From positions 574,027,252 through 574,091,251 of the forward strand of contig NC_081405.1 of the NCBI RefSeq assembly GCF_030272615.1: DNA of 64,000 bases, given 5' to 3'. Position numbers and translations under genes: made by a program. Under the pieces are notes generated by a model that worked only from the letters and a program-made list of their open reading frames with translations, did no database searches and was not told the DNA's origin. This document shows positions 22,442 to 33,572 of this stretch, one piece after another. Position 1 is the stretch's first letter. Each line of letters opens with the position of its first letter. Source of the stretch: Cryptomeria japonica. Taxonomy: Eukaryota; Streptophyta; Pinopsida; Cupressales; Cupressaceae.

Positions 22442-25347
22442 ATGGAGGGTTCTAGTTCTAAAGGCAAGAGGAAGGTCATTGAAGTCTCTGATAGTGCCTC
22501 AAAGAAATCTAAAGGTAGAGAAAGCATGCAAAGCAGGGGTTGAAACAGAACATGATCAATGAGATGAACTCACCAGGAGTCAAGTCTCGAAGGTATAAGG
22601 TTAATTTGCCTATTTGTGATGAACTAGAGGATGATTATAAGGAAATTGGTGATGTCTATACTAGGGTTAGGGGTATTGAATTGTTCCTCTACCATTACTC
22701 ATGAAGACAAAAGCTGATGCTGATATCTAATGTGTAGATTACCGGTCTGGGTAAGCTCATAGTTCCAAATGTATTTGTGAATATTGAATTGTTGAAAACC
22801 TTGGTTAAGAACTATAATGCTATAAAGAGATACATCCAATTTCCCAGTGGTGATGCATTTATTCGCTTCAATACAACCACAATCTACAAAGTGTTTGATC
22901 TAAATTATGAAGTAGATGTGTCTCTATTCTTTCAGGAATTGGAAGAAGAATACAAAACCATGGACATGACCTATCAAGGATGGAACTAAGCCATCCACAG
23001 GGTATAGAAAGGGAAGCTAACTGATAAATATGGTCCACCCTACGATGTAAATATTTTTAGATAGTATTTACAATACACATATATGGCTTGTGGATAGGTA
23101 GGAGGAATGGAAGCTCCAGATGTAGCACAGATGGGGCCATTGGTTCTTGTAGTAGATATTCAAAGGCATAAACTAAGACAGTTTGATTATGCAACCTATC
23201 TAGTCAACAAACTGCATGAGGGTTTTTTGAATCTTCAGAATAACCCTGACAAGTCCTTCAAGCATTATTCACTATTGATGCATAGTGTGTTGTTCTATGG
23301 AAGATTCAAAGGACTATGGCTAGATGACTTAAGGGTAAATCCTTATGGAAAGGATGGATAGGATCAGCTTGTACACTTGTGGGTGTCACAATGGGATTTG
23401 AGGTATGATAAATCTGACTATGTGAGATTTGAGGAACTTTTTGTTAAACCACTATTCAGGGTTTATAATGTGTCATGTGAAGGGTCATTCTAAGAATTGA
23501 TTAAAATATTTCTTAGGCCACATGAATACAAGGATACCAGAGTCAACCATAATTGGGGAGATTGGTATACTTGCAAAGATTTCACATTTGTTAGGGTTTT
23601 TGGATTTGAAGGTGCTCCCTATGTGCTACCAAAGCCTGTGCTAGACCGAATTGCTTACTTGGAGATTGTGAGACAATTGAGTGTCTCTAATGCATGACAC
23701 TTTGGGGATGCCCACAAACAAACTTTCTTACCTGGGACTCTTTAGTTATGAGATTTCACAATAGTCTCTACCAGAGCTTATGAAGCCATAAATAAGAAGC
23801 TATTTGATGAATTCAATCTATATAGACACACGCCAAGGAAAAACTACAACCCAGAAGGTTACATCCACATGTGCAGAAAAACACAAAACCTGGGAGATTA
23901 TATACATGAGTATGATGACTATGAGGATCTATGCAAGAACAAAGAGTTAGAAGAACTTGTAAATGTTTTTGATGACTTGGAGAGAATATTGGAAGAAAGG
24001 AAGCAAAGACTTGGGGATCTGGAAGGAGAAGAATAATAGGATGTGGAAAGTGATTCTGGAGAGAATGAAATAGTTTCTAAGGTTCAAATACCAGAAAAAG
24101 AAGATGAACCAAATGCTCAAGACAAAATTGTAGCAACATTGAATGTAGATTCAGATTCTAGGCTAGAAAAACATACATCATTTGTATCAAATGATGAATT
24201 TGTTAAGTCAAAGGAGTTTAAGTCCTTTTTGTATCATTTTAAAGGAAATAAATTAAGAGATGCAATCCCAGATGTGGCACTAGAGAATGAGGCAAAAATG
24301 CTCAGGAAGCTGAAGGCGGAAATTAATTTTGAGTTAGAGAACATGACCCCTCAAAGGGGAAGATAACTTCTTGTAGAGGCAAGAATCATTCTTTTCCCAA
24401 GGTGGGACCTCAGTGCATATTTTATTTTTGATAACTTGTTGCATTCAAATAAGAAATATTCTAAGTTAGACATTCAGGGTGTTAATGATATTTTTATTGG
24501 ATCAAGATATGATCCAGATGATGTGGCTATGATTTTATAGGCCCTTTATCCCCTGAATAAGAGGCCAAAGATTATAGATGTTGACAAGGCCTTTGGCCAT
24601 ATTATGAAACTAAAAGTTGGAGAAATAGATCCCATGGTCACAACAGAGATGGGGATAGATCTTTCAAAGTTGAACAAAGCTCAGATGAAAAAGGAAATCG
24701 CAGAAAAAGAAAAGTAGAAAGCTTTGTATGAAGAATTATTGAAGAGAGGTGGTCATTCAGTGCAACAGATTACAGATGGTTCAAAGATAAAAAAGAGGTA
24801 TGATGAATTGTTACAGGGGTATAATAAGTTAAAGAAATAGATGCGAACTGTTAGAGTGGATGTAGCATGTGTGTTGATCACTAAAAGATATGAGAATTTG
24901 CAGAACGTATTAGAGGAATTCTCAACTATTTATCAGAAAAATATGGATAATACTATATCACACCAGAGAATTTATGATAGATTAAATTTGTTATTGCAAG
25001 ATAAAGCACAGAGTGGAAAAGTTGTCAGCAAGGTCAAGAAATTAATTAGTGCTCACGAGAAATTTACAATTGAATTAAAACCTGAATATGAGGAATGTTA
25101 GGGGATTATACAATATGGATTCCCAAGTGTTGTGGATGATACAAGGATGATAAAGGATAAATCCAAATCGATTTTTGATTGCAGATTACTACTCAGTGCA
25201 ACCCTTAACATCGCCCATGCGGATACCTTGGACATGACTAAAATAGGGGAACAACTAGAGAATTTTGTTACATTGGAAGTGGCAGTTAGAGATATCATCT
25301 TCAATGCTTGCACTTACAAAGATGAACGATATCTTTCGCATATTTAG
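22442..25347 (+). pseudogene. Unrecognised long ORF family, copy 3 (most complete)
   Basis: It starts with a basic N-terminus (MEGSSSKGKRKVIEVSD), shifts frame once near 22.53 kb, and then stays in a single plus frame for about 2.8 kb to TAG at 25345. That frame holds 18 internal stops: 11 TAG, 4 TAA and 3 TGA. Segments in order: KLIVPNVFVNIELLKTL and YKVFDLN (about 22.75-22.95 kb); FKHYSLLMHSVLFY with WVSQWDLRYDKSDY (23.25-23.45 kb); FTFVRVFGFEGAPYVLPKP (23.58-23.63 kb); an acidic region (24.0-24.3 kb); and a C-terminal coiled coil beginning GEIDPMVTTEMGID (24.6 kb on). All but the acidic part have counterparts in copy 4 or copy 2. No transposase, RT, protease or zinc-finger motif is visible. 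Function unknown; probably the main protein of a mobile element. Dead because of the stops. Confidence 0.7.
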
Positions 25348-25779
25348 AAGTGCGGTCAGAGGCTGGATGGAAAAATTTAATTTGTGTCATTGTAATATGT
25401 TTTGTAATTGTTTTGGTTGTCATAGAGGTTAGGGTGTTATTAGTTAGGTTTTTGTCATTTTTTAGTTTATACTGATGAAAGGTTGTATCCTTTCATTTGT
25501 GTCTTTTAACTCACATATGTATAAGGAGTCATTTTGTATGTAGAGGGGGTTACAATTTTTCACATTGTCTGTTGAGACTGTTAGTATTGTGTTAAGGAAA
25601 GTCTATAGGAACTAAAAGTTATTTTTATGCAAACAAGAACATCATGAAGTACCTATGAGTTTGCAGCTTTTGTACATCTTTTTATTCCAAAACTAATATA
25701 TAAGATTCATTGTTTTATCTTCAGATTGTTTTGTGTTACATTGTGTTGATGAATCAAGTCCTTTGGATAAATCTAATGA

Positions 25780-26250
25780 GACAATAGTTCATCGGGATAT
25801 GTCATCCTGATTTATATTTCCCTCTACAAAACCTTTCTATTATCTCGATAACGTATTCTTCTTCATCGGGATATCCTAAGTCGACAACTTTATTTTCTCA
25901 TGCATCGGCATAGGTTGCCCTGATACTTTCATCGGCTATCGGGTTAAATTATTTGGCATCATAGTGATAAGCATTATTTCCCTGATGACTTTCTTTTTGC
26001 TACAACCTTCACCGATGGACATTTTCACTATTACACTTATCGGTATAAGTCTTACCAATAGCCTCATCGGTCATCGACAAGACAATTTTCTGCTTTTGCC
26101 ACTTATGTTCACTATAGCGATGAGCCTTATCAGTTTATGCTTCTTTGATATAACATTTGTTCACTCCATACTATAATTGGCAAGACTGATGCCGATAGGT
26201 CTAACCTTGGATTTCCATGCATTCTTATTGGTATATGATACACCGATCAA
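25780..26250. repeat. Hairpin-rich 'atcggtataag' repeat block, right
   Basis: It contains catcgggatatgtcatcctg, catcggcataggttgccctg and cggtataagtcttaccaata. The part 25960-26250 recurs inverted at 44.70-45.01 kb and, more weakly, inverted at 21.5-21.6 kb. ORFs read here are by-products: the 70-residue plus ORF and the 63-residue minus ORF at 44.8 kb are simply the two repeat copies. Confidence 0.65.
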
Positions 26251-26791
26251 AAGTTGTGTTATGTGAGAATAGGGTTATGTGACAAGGTTAGAGAAGAGTA
26301 GGGGATCACATAATTTTTCAATCAAGGAAATACAAAGTATATTAGTCAGGAAGACAAAGATGTGGGCTATAAATTCATACCAAAGTAAATATTAAACATA
26401 GATCAATGAGTATTTAACTATTTAAGATTTAGCACATGAATAAAATGAAGTATAACACGGAGGTTAGTTATACTTGTATTCTTGAAACAAACAAACTGAA
26501 TTTGAAAATAACACTTCATATATATGTGAATTTTTTTGATTCTTCTATTGATTTCACCACTGAAATGAGGTACAACATACTATTACGATATTCTCAGAAG
26601 ATCTACTCTATTTTCTATTGGTCTTGGTTTATCCCTTTTATGTAATATCGGGATAAGAAACAAGCTTCAAACCGTTACAAGACACATCTTCATAACTAAT
26701 TGACAAAATGGAGAAATGAGAGAAATGAGAAATGAAAATTTGAAGAATATTGCAATCTTGGATTCCGCACATTCAGATGAGTCACTTCCCA
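26251..26791. other. Non-coding, AT-rich
   Basis: No gene or clear repeat seen. Confidence 0.5.
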
Positions 26792-29700
26792 TTAGTAAAC
26801 TTCATAATCATTGGGCCACTGAAAGTTTAGAATGATGGGCATGTTCATCAAATGATCTTTCCACCTTTTGTCTGTTAAATTCCTCACCTCTACAACAACC
26901 CTAGCGTAACCAAAATCCACATTTATAATCCCATGTTGAAACACATGAAAGCTCTCAACATTTATATCTCCTTCATCCTTCAAATGTGTAGAGATCTTTC
27001 CTACAATCTGGGTGAAGTCGCTCTTCCAATCATTGAAGTCCGAGATATGCTTGTCATTGTTCGTGATACGAGGGATAGTCCAATGCTCAAATGTGTGGAA
27101 ATAATCAATTTTCGCTCTCACCTTTTGCTCCATACTTCTGACATCATTGAGTCCACTTTCGATTGTTCGCACCATTTGCCAAGTTTCTTTTATTTTTGGT
27201 TTAGCATCAGGGTTTCTCTGAGTCACATTGCGTAGCATTTCCAATGTCACATATGCAGGTTGCCACCTGTTTGATAGGTTTTCCAATTTTGGGATAATCT
27301 CTTTGAACACTTGTAACATCTTCAACAAAGTCTGATAACTCCCATTTATCTCTTCCAATTTCTCAACTATAAAGTTGACACTATGTAGGAGAATTTGTTC
27401 AAAAACTTGCAGAGTTTCTCGTGCCATTTTTTGTAGGATCTCCTCATTGGCTGCCCTCATTTCCTATATCTCTTTCTAGTATTTCTTCTTTTCTTCAGTC
27501 CACTCTTTGTTGTCACCCGTTTTATCAATTTTCTTTGAAGGGGCATGCGTATGCAGAACAATTGCCTTATTTTGATTGTTAGGCTAACCTTCCAGCTTTC
27601 CTCTCAACGTAGCATTCTCAATATATAACCTATTTATTTCATCATTAATATCCTTTTCCCCAGCCTCTAGTTCATGTAACTTTCCTTCCATTTCTTTAAT
27701 GTATCCCTCATAAACATTGCAGAGTGCATGGTCATTGTAGCGGCCTCTAATGGAGTTTTTTTTTTTATGGATTTGAAAAGTTCTGCCCCCTAAGATTCCT
27801 TTACCAAATCAACCAAATTTGTCTTACAAGTAGTTTTTGAGCTCGTCCATAAGGCTAATCTCTCTATTTTGGGATTATACCCTATTCCACTCACCCCTTC
27901 ATTTGAATTAAATTCAGCAATTAGCATTGGATCATCCTATTGCCTAACCTGATCCAACAAGAACATTTGTTTCATGGTCATTCCTAAAATTATGAGCATG
28001 ATACTGTTTAAAACCATTTCTCTTTCTTCTGTAAGGGTCAATTCCATTTCATCTAATCTCATTTCTTTCAAAGTTTGAGCAATCACCTCTTCATGTTTCA
28101 TTTCTTATACTCCCCTGAGGTTCACTTGTTTCCTCTCTTCAAATTCCTTCATTTTTGTCTTTAACCAGAAATATTTAAATTCCTGACTATGGATGAAATT
28201 GGGATCATCAAGGAACCTCATTGACATTGCCACTCTTTCATCACTAGTATTGATAGGATTTGCCTCTTTTCTTACGTGGGCCTCATAGCCATGTACCTCT
28301 TCCTAGTACCTAGGTGGAACCATATTTGATTGATCAAATGGCTCGTCTATCCGTGGTGCCCTCAATGCAACAACACCTTCAAGTGTATCGTCATGTTCTT
28401 CATGCACTTCTCCTGTGGATTTATTATCTGTTACCTCTTGAATCACAACCACTATGGGTTTCTTTGGTCGACCCTCAGCCTTTTCTAGTGGGCCTTCCAT
28501 ACTTGATGATTTGCAATAAATATTTTCAAAATTTTGGAAACATAATTCTATTCTCTCCAACCTATCAGTCACACCAGCATAGAAGCCAAGGAAAGATGGA
28601 TACTTTTGTTTCTTTTCCTCTTCAACTCTTGCTATGATTTCCCACTTCTTCCTTCTATCCATAATTTTTCCATTTGATGTGAGATTTCTGATCAGATCTT
28701 CTTCTATCAGTAACTCATGTGAAACTGACTTAATAACACAACCGATGTGGTTTTCAGGATCACACATTCTTTCCTTACCATGTCTCATCTTGAAATTGAT
28801 GTTTAAGTAACTTTGTAACTTTTAGAGCATGTTGGATCCGATTGAGAATCCACCAAATGCCACATGATGAGGCATAAATCACCCTTTCCTCCTTGGAACA
28901 ATCAGATCTCTTTCCAACCATAACATCTGCCATATAAATTCTAAAAATGCAAGCCTCTCCAGTACAAACATGGGCAGAAAATGGGGAGTCTAGTGACAAC
29001 CATAGACCCTAATAATAGTATATTTTCCCATGTAAAACTAATCTACAAAATTATGAGTGTGACCCTTCTCAGGGTCATAGGCCAAAGGTCTCAATACTTT
29101 TCTTATTCTAGGAGACAATTTGTCAACCACTCCGTGGAAAATAGCAAGAATACTGCAAACAAAGGAGTTGCGAAAGACCTTGTAATCTGAATCCCTGCAT
29201 CTCTTATGCCATAGGTAACACCAAAGTTGAACTGGGAGACTATATCCATTTTCATCCACTATTCCTAATTTCAATCTTTCTACAAATGCTTGCCCTTTTT
29301 GAAACAAGATAAGATGACATAATAAGGAATAATGGTGGAAATGAGTGCTCTTCTTCTCCTTCCATGCCATCAACTACCCTCATATTCTCCTCTTAATTTC
29401 AGAAGAAAAAGAAAACTCCACATTGACATCCAAGCTTTGAATTCTCATATCCATGTACATAAAAATCACTGGCATCCTAGGACTAGAGTCCTCCCCTAGA
29501 ATCTGACACAAGGCAAAGTAGGTTTTCTAGAAATACCCAAGGAAACCATCGACGGGGAATGGCTCGCTGCCTATAACCATCAACCGTTAGTTCTTCAAAC
29601 CCCTTCTCCTATGATATGGGAGCTCATATTTCCTGTATATCCTTGAAAACTTGTCATACTCCATTTTAAATTGTTCTAGGTCTACCTTAGTGAGGGCTTC

Positions 29701-30144
29701 TTTGTTCAATTTGAAACAATCAATAATGATAGACCTAGTAATTACCATCAAAGGCTTCCCACTCGACATCCTCACAACACTAGTGACAGGGTCGTAATTG
29801 TCAGCCAATACCTGAATCATCTCATGATCTATAAACACATTTGGCACGATTAATTTGGCTACATCGTATGTCCAAGCATTTTATATTAGAATTTTCTCAG
29901 TTCTATTTTTATAGAAAAACCAAAATAGGTATTTTTTGAGAACTGGGATTAAAGCATCTCTGCAACTCTCTAAAGTGTCTTTCAAAACAAACTTGGCTGA
30001 TTTATTTGTAGAACCAGGCAATGCATCTAACAATGATTTTTGCATAGGCCTCTTGGCCGGGTTTAGCATCCTAGGTTTTTTTTCTTGGCTGACCTCCCGT
30101 TTTGGACTTTCTCTGTCCCCGGTTTCCCCTTTTCGTTTGGCCAT
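26792..30144 (-). pseudogene. Unrecognised long ORF family, copy 4
   Basis: From an ATG at 30144 (MAKRKGETGDRESPKREV, basic like copy 3) one minus frame holds until an 11-T run at 27756-27766. There it shifts once and runs on to 26792, about 1,117 codons. The first frame has 13 stops I located: 7 TAG (including 29527, 29374, 29038, 28990), 4 TAA and 2 TGA; three more TAGs follow the shift. Shared with copy 3: KLIVPNVFIDHEMIQVLADN (29.85-29.80 kb), the HHYSLLCHLILF to LWCYLWHKRCRDSDYKVF block (29.35-29.15 kb), YTIIRVYGCH and FVLERLAFLEF (29.0-28.93 kb), and QEFKYFWLK (about 28.17 kb). The C-terminal 222 residues are helical with W residues. No known domain recognised. A TATA-like AAGTATATAG lies about 60-70 bp upstream. 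Confidence 0.7.
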
Positions 30145-30417
30145 TTTTTCTCCATATTTATCACTTGCAAACACGCGTCTACATATATCAGGTTGAGGGA
30201 AAGACTATATACTTACTTGCAAGTTTCCACCCAATTTTGTCCTAGAATTCTGGCATCGACCCTCGTGAATTTCTGTCCTCGAATGAGAATTTGGAGTTGA
30301 AAATAGAGTTATCAGTTATGAAATTTTTAAGTTGTGTTTTCCATCAATTGTGAAATTTTTAAGTTGCATTGTCAATCACTTATGTCCTCGAAAACCTATC
30401 ATACTCCATTTTAAATT

Positions 30418-31860
30418 TCTTTGGCCTCGCAAAATGGCGAAAGCATCTAAGATAGCATGTTATGCACCTTCGTTGATTCACAGACTGCTTGGCTGGAATT
30501 TTATTTTGTCCATGAATCAGTGAATTATACTAACACATTGTGTTAGTCGATTTCATCATTTTGCGAGGCAAAAGGAAATGGTGGCCAAACAGTTCACGAA
30601 TTAGCGAAATAAAGTAAGATGTCGTGTTAGTTGATTTTTCCGTTTCATGGGGCAAAAGGAAATGGTAGCCAGACAGTCCGCGAATTAGCGAAATCGAGTA
30701 AGCCATCATGTTAGTCAATTTTTCTATTTCGTGGGGCAAAAGGAAATGGTGGCCAGACAGTCTGCGAATCAGCGAAATTGAGTAAGATGTCATGTTAGTC
30801 GATTTCGTTGATTCTTAGACTGCTTGGCCGCCATTTTATTTCATCCGCAAATCAACAAATTAGACTAACATGTCGTGTTAGTTGATTTTGCTATTTCGGG
30901 GGGCAAAAGGAAATGCTACATCTATTCTGGCTCAAAAACGGACCTTTCGTACAACATGTTAGCGATAGGTTAATCAATCACAACAACTAATTGCAAAATT
31001 GATGGTGTAAAATGAGTGAGAAACACACGTGTTAGTGTATCCATACTATCATTTTGGAGCCAGAATAGATACATCAAAGGAAATGGCGGCCAAGCAGTCC
31101 GTGAATCAGCGAAATTGACTAACACGACGTCTTACTCGATTTCACTGATTTGAAAAATGCTTGGCCGCCATTTCCTTTTGCCCCATGAAATAGCGAAATT
31201 GACTAACAGGGCATGTTAGTCTAATTCACTGATTCGCGGATGAAATAAAATGTCGGTCAGGTAGTCCGTGAATTAGTGAAAAGGAGTAAGACATCATGTT
31301 AGTTGATTTCACCAATTTGCAGACTGTCTGGCCATCATTTCCTTTTTCTCCATGAAATAGCGAAATCGACTAACATGCCATGTTAGTCGATTTCGCTGAT
31401 TTACAGACTGCCTAGCCACCATTTCCTTTTGCCCTGCGAAATGGAAAAATTGACTAACACGACAGGTTAGTCTAATTCACTGATTCACAAATGAAATAAA
31501 ATTTCAGTTAGGCAGTCCGTGAATCAACGAAATCGAGTAAGACGTCATCTTACTCGATTTCGTTGATTCGTGGACTGCCTAGCCACCATTTCCTTTTGCC
31601 CCATGAAATGGAAAAATCGACTAAGATGATGTCTTACTTGATTTTTCTGATTCACAGATTTCCTGGCCGCCATTTCCTTTTTCCCCATGAAACGGTGAAA
31701 TTGACTAACACGACATGTTACTCGATTTCGCTGATTCATGGACTGCGTGGCCGCCATTTCCTTTCGCCCTGTGAAATGGTGGATTAGACTAACACGACGT
31801 GTTATGCAGATTCATTGTTTCATGGACTGCATGGCTGACAATTTGTTTCGTCTTTAGCAT
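30418..31860. repeat. Array of 84-bp monomers in both orientations (palindromic array)
   Basis: The monomer contains GGCCGCCATTTCCTTTTGCC, a gaaatggcgaaatcgacta arm and the near-palindrome GACTAACACGACGTGTTAGT. Landmarks at 30566, 30650 and 30734 show an 84-bp period in one orientation; from about 30790 units also run the other way, and inverted pairs follow to 31860. 84 bp is 28 codons, which explains the repetitive 28-residue ORFs on both strands. The array is bounded by direct repeats: aatttttaagttgcattgtc at about 30350 and aatttttaagtttccttgtc at about 31908, each followed by a/gatcacttatg. A MITE copy lies inside it. Related units recur at 45.58-45.79 kb. Confidence 0.85.
30921..31069. 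mobile_element. 147-bp MITE-like element, complete copy A
   Basis: Terminal inverted repeats CTATTCTGGCTCAAAAA (30922) and TTTTGGAGCCAGAATAG (ending 31068), 147 bp apart end to end. Outside them is TACA on both sides if one extra base (T/A) is included in the element. Further out, aaaggaaatg also occurs on both sides, so the target duplication could be longer, but the surrounding array also contains that word. It has no coding capacity. Confidence 0.75.
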
Positions 31861-32735
31861 GTTTGACAACTTTGTCGATAATTTTTACTATATGTAATTT
31901 ATGTTCAATTTTTAAGTTTCCTTGTCGATCACTTATGAAATTCTTTTATACTATCTGCTAGTGTTATACACAAAGTCTGGTGTTGTCTTCAACTGTCTTG
32001 CTCCATTCCCTTTGGTGACATGTAATGGATTGTTTATATTGTAACAATAATGCATTTCTAAAATCTAACCTCCTTAATTAATCTTGTTGATCTATCTTAA
32101 ATAAATCATTGACATACTTACATCATCATGAAGGAGAGAAAATTGTCTTCAATCAAAGTCTTCACAATTTACACATTTGCATTCCATATCTCACATCTTA
32201 ATTTCATTGCATATCAAAATTGCATTATTACAGAAATCAATGCTATTCCTTTTAGAGTAGACTTAATGATATGAAATGTTTAGAGAAAAGATTATATTTA
32301 TTAGATTTAAATTAACATACAAATTGTAAACATAACCAATACAAACATATAAATCGTAAACATAATCGAGACAAATGACGTACGAAGATCAGCTATGTAA
32401 CTATAGAAATGAACTGTTTTATAAAAAATGCATAGTCATATAGGAAAAATTATACAATTTTAATGAGAGGACCTCCTTTGCATTAGGAATCTACTATGTA
32501 TCCTAACAAACCTCAGTGCTGGTCGAGGACTATCATAACCAGTGAAAAAGCGGGTGTAGTCCATAATAAGGAAGTTCTATGGAAAGAATGTTGTGACATC
32601 CTCGATACTCTCATCGGAGTGTGGCCCCAGGGCCTGTCCACCTCTCCAATGGGGTCTGTCAACACACATTATGTCAAACTGAGGGAGAGTGACTCACCAA
32701 TACATATGGTCAAAATACACTGACCATAGTCATCT
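31861..32735. other. Non-coding, AT-rich
   Basis: Nothing identifiable apart from the downstream boundary repeat of the 84-bp array near 31908-31940. Confidence 0.45.
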
Positions 32736-32975
32736 ATACAAAGTGATCGTCCCTGAAGTCGATGTTCGGGCAAACAAAATCACCTCTTCTATGTGCATAG
32801 AGTACATATGTTCCTCGGTATAATGTCTTCCAATTCGAATGGTCCACTAATCGGTCTGTCTAGGAGTTATCATTCAGATAATATCCACAATAAGGATATC
32901 TGGGAGGCACTGAAATAACACAGACTCCTCGTCGTTCTTTGCCAACCTTTGTAGCAGTCTGCAGATACATACAAT
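32736..32975 (-). pseudogene. Exon-like fragment, possibly the 3' exon of the MULE locus
   Basis: After an acceptor-like TGTATCTGCAG the minus frame reads VISVPPRYPYCGYYLND, a TAG, then WKTLYRGTYVLYAHRRGDF and CPNIDFRDDHF before another TAG. The residue mix looks coding, but I recognise no domain. The position downstream of the transposase pseudogene on the same strand suggests a shared gene. Confidence 0.3.
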
Positions 32976-33572
32976 AAGAGTGTTAGTAATATAACTATAG
33001 CATTCAAAAAATGTAAGAAATAAGAGTGTTAAGAACTAAAAAAATGCAAGACATAATCACACCATAAGAGTATTAATTATTTAACTAGAGAATTCAATAA
33101 ATTGACGACATAAAAGCATAATACTAAAAATTAAGTTGCATAAAACCTAAGCCTGTCGCCTGGCGTGTATGTGAAAGCCATTAAGGGATAAAAAATGACA
33201 AAAAAAAGGGACATGCATACAAAGATACATTATAAAAGATGGTTATGGACAGTAATAGTAAACATTACAATGCAACTACAATAAAAAAATTTGTTCTATA
33301 TTACCCAACAGGTTGAATGAAGAATGGCTAAACATGAAGCACATAAATGACATACTTACAAACAGAAAGCTTAATCTGAACAAATAATACCAAAATGAGT
33401 ATTAGTGAAAACCATTCTGTGATCCCTGTCCACATAAAATACCATCAAAAGCCAATCGTCACCGATGACTCCTATGGCCAGGTGTTGAGGGGGTGCCAAA
33501 CACTGTCACAAATAAGTGTGGATCACTTTCACTGAATACAAGACATGATGAATAAATAAATGCATGCAACAT

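Noticed and set aside
25964-26176. 70-residue hydrophobic plus ORF, with a relative at 44.8 kb
   Set aside because: The similarity comes from a shared non-coding repeat; stops and frame are not conserved as in a gene.
22442-30144. Recoded TAG (alternative genetic code or programmed readthrough)
   Set aside because: TAA and TGA also interrupt the frames, other families here show the same TAG excess, and internal paralogues show CAG turning into TAG. Decay is simpler.
30530-31787. 70-87 residue ORFs with HHFLLPHE repeats
   Set aside because: They are 28-codon readings of the 84-bp satellite on either strand.
30418-31860. CRISPR-like array
   Set aside because: Monomers are contiguous with no unique spacers, run in both orientations, and the window is plant DNA.
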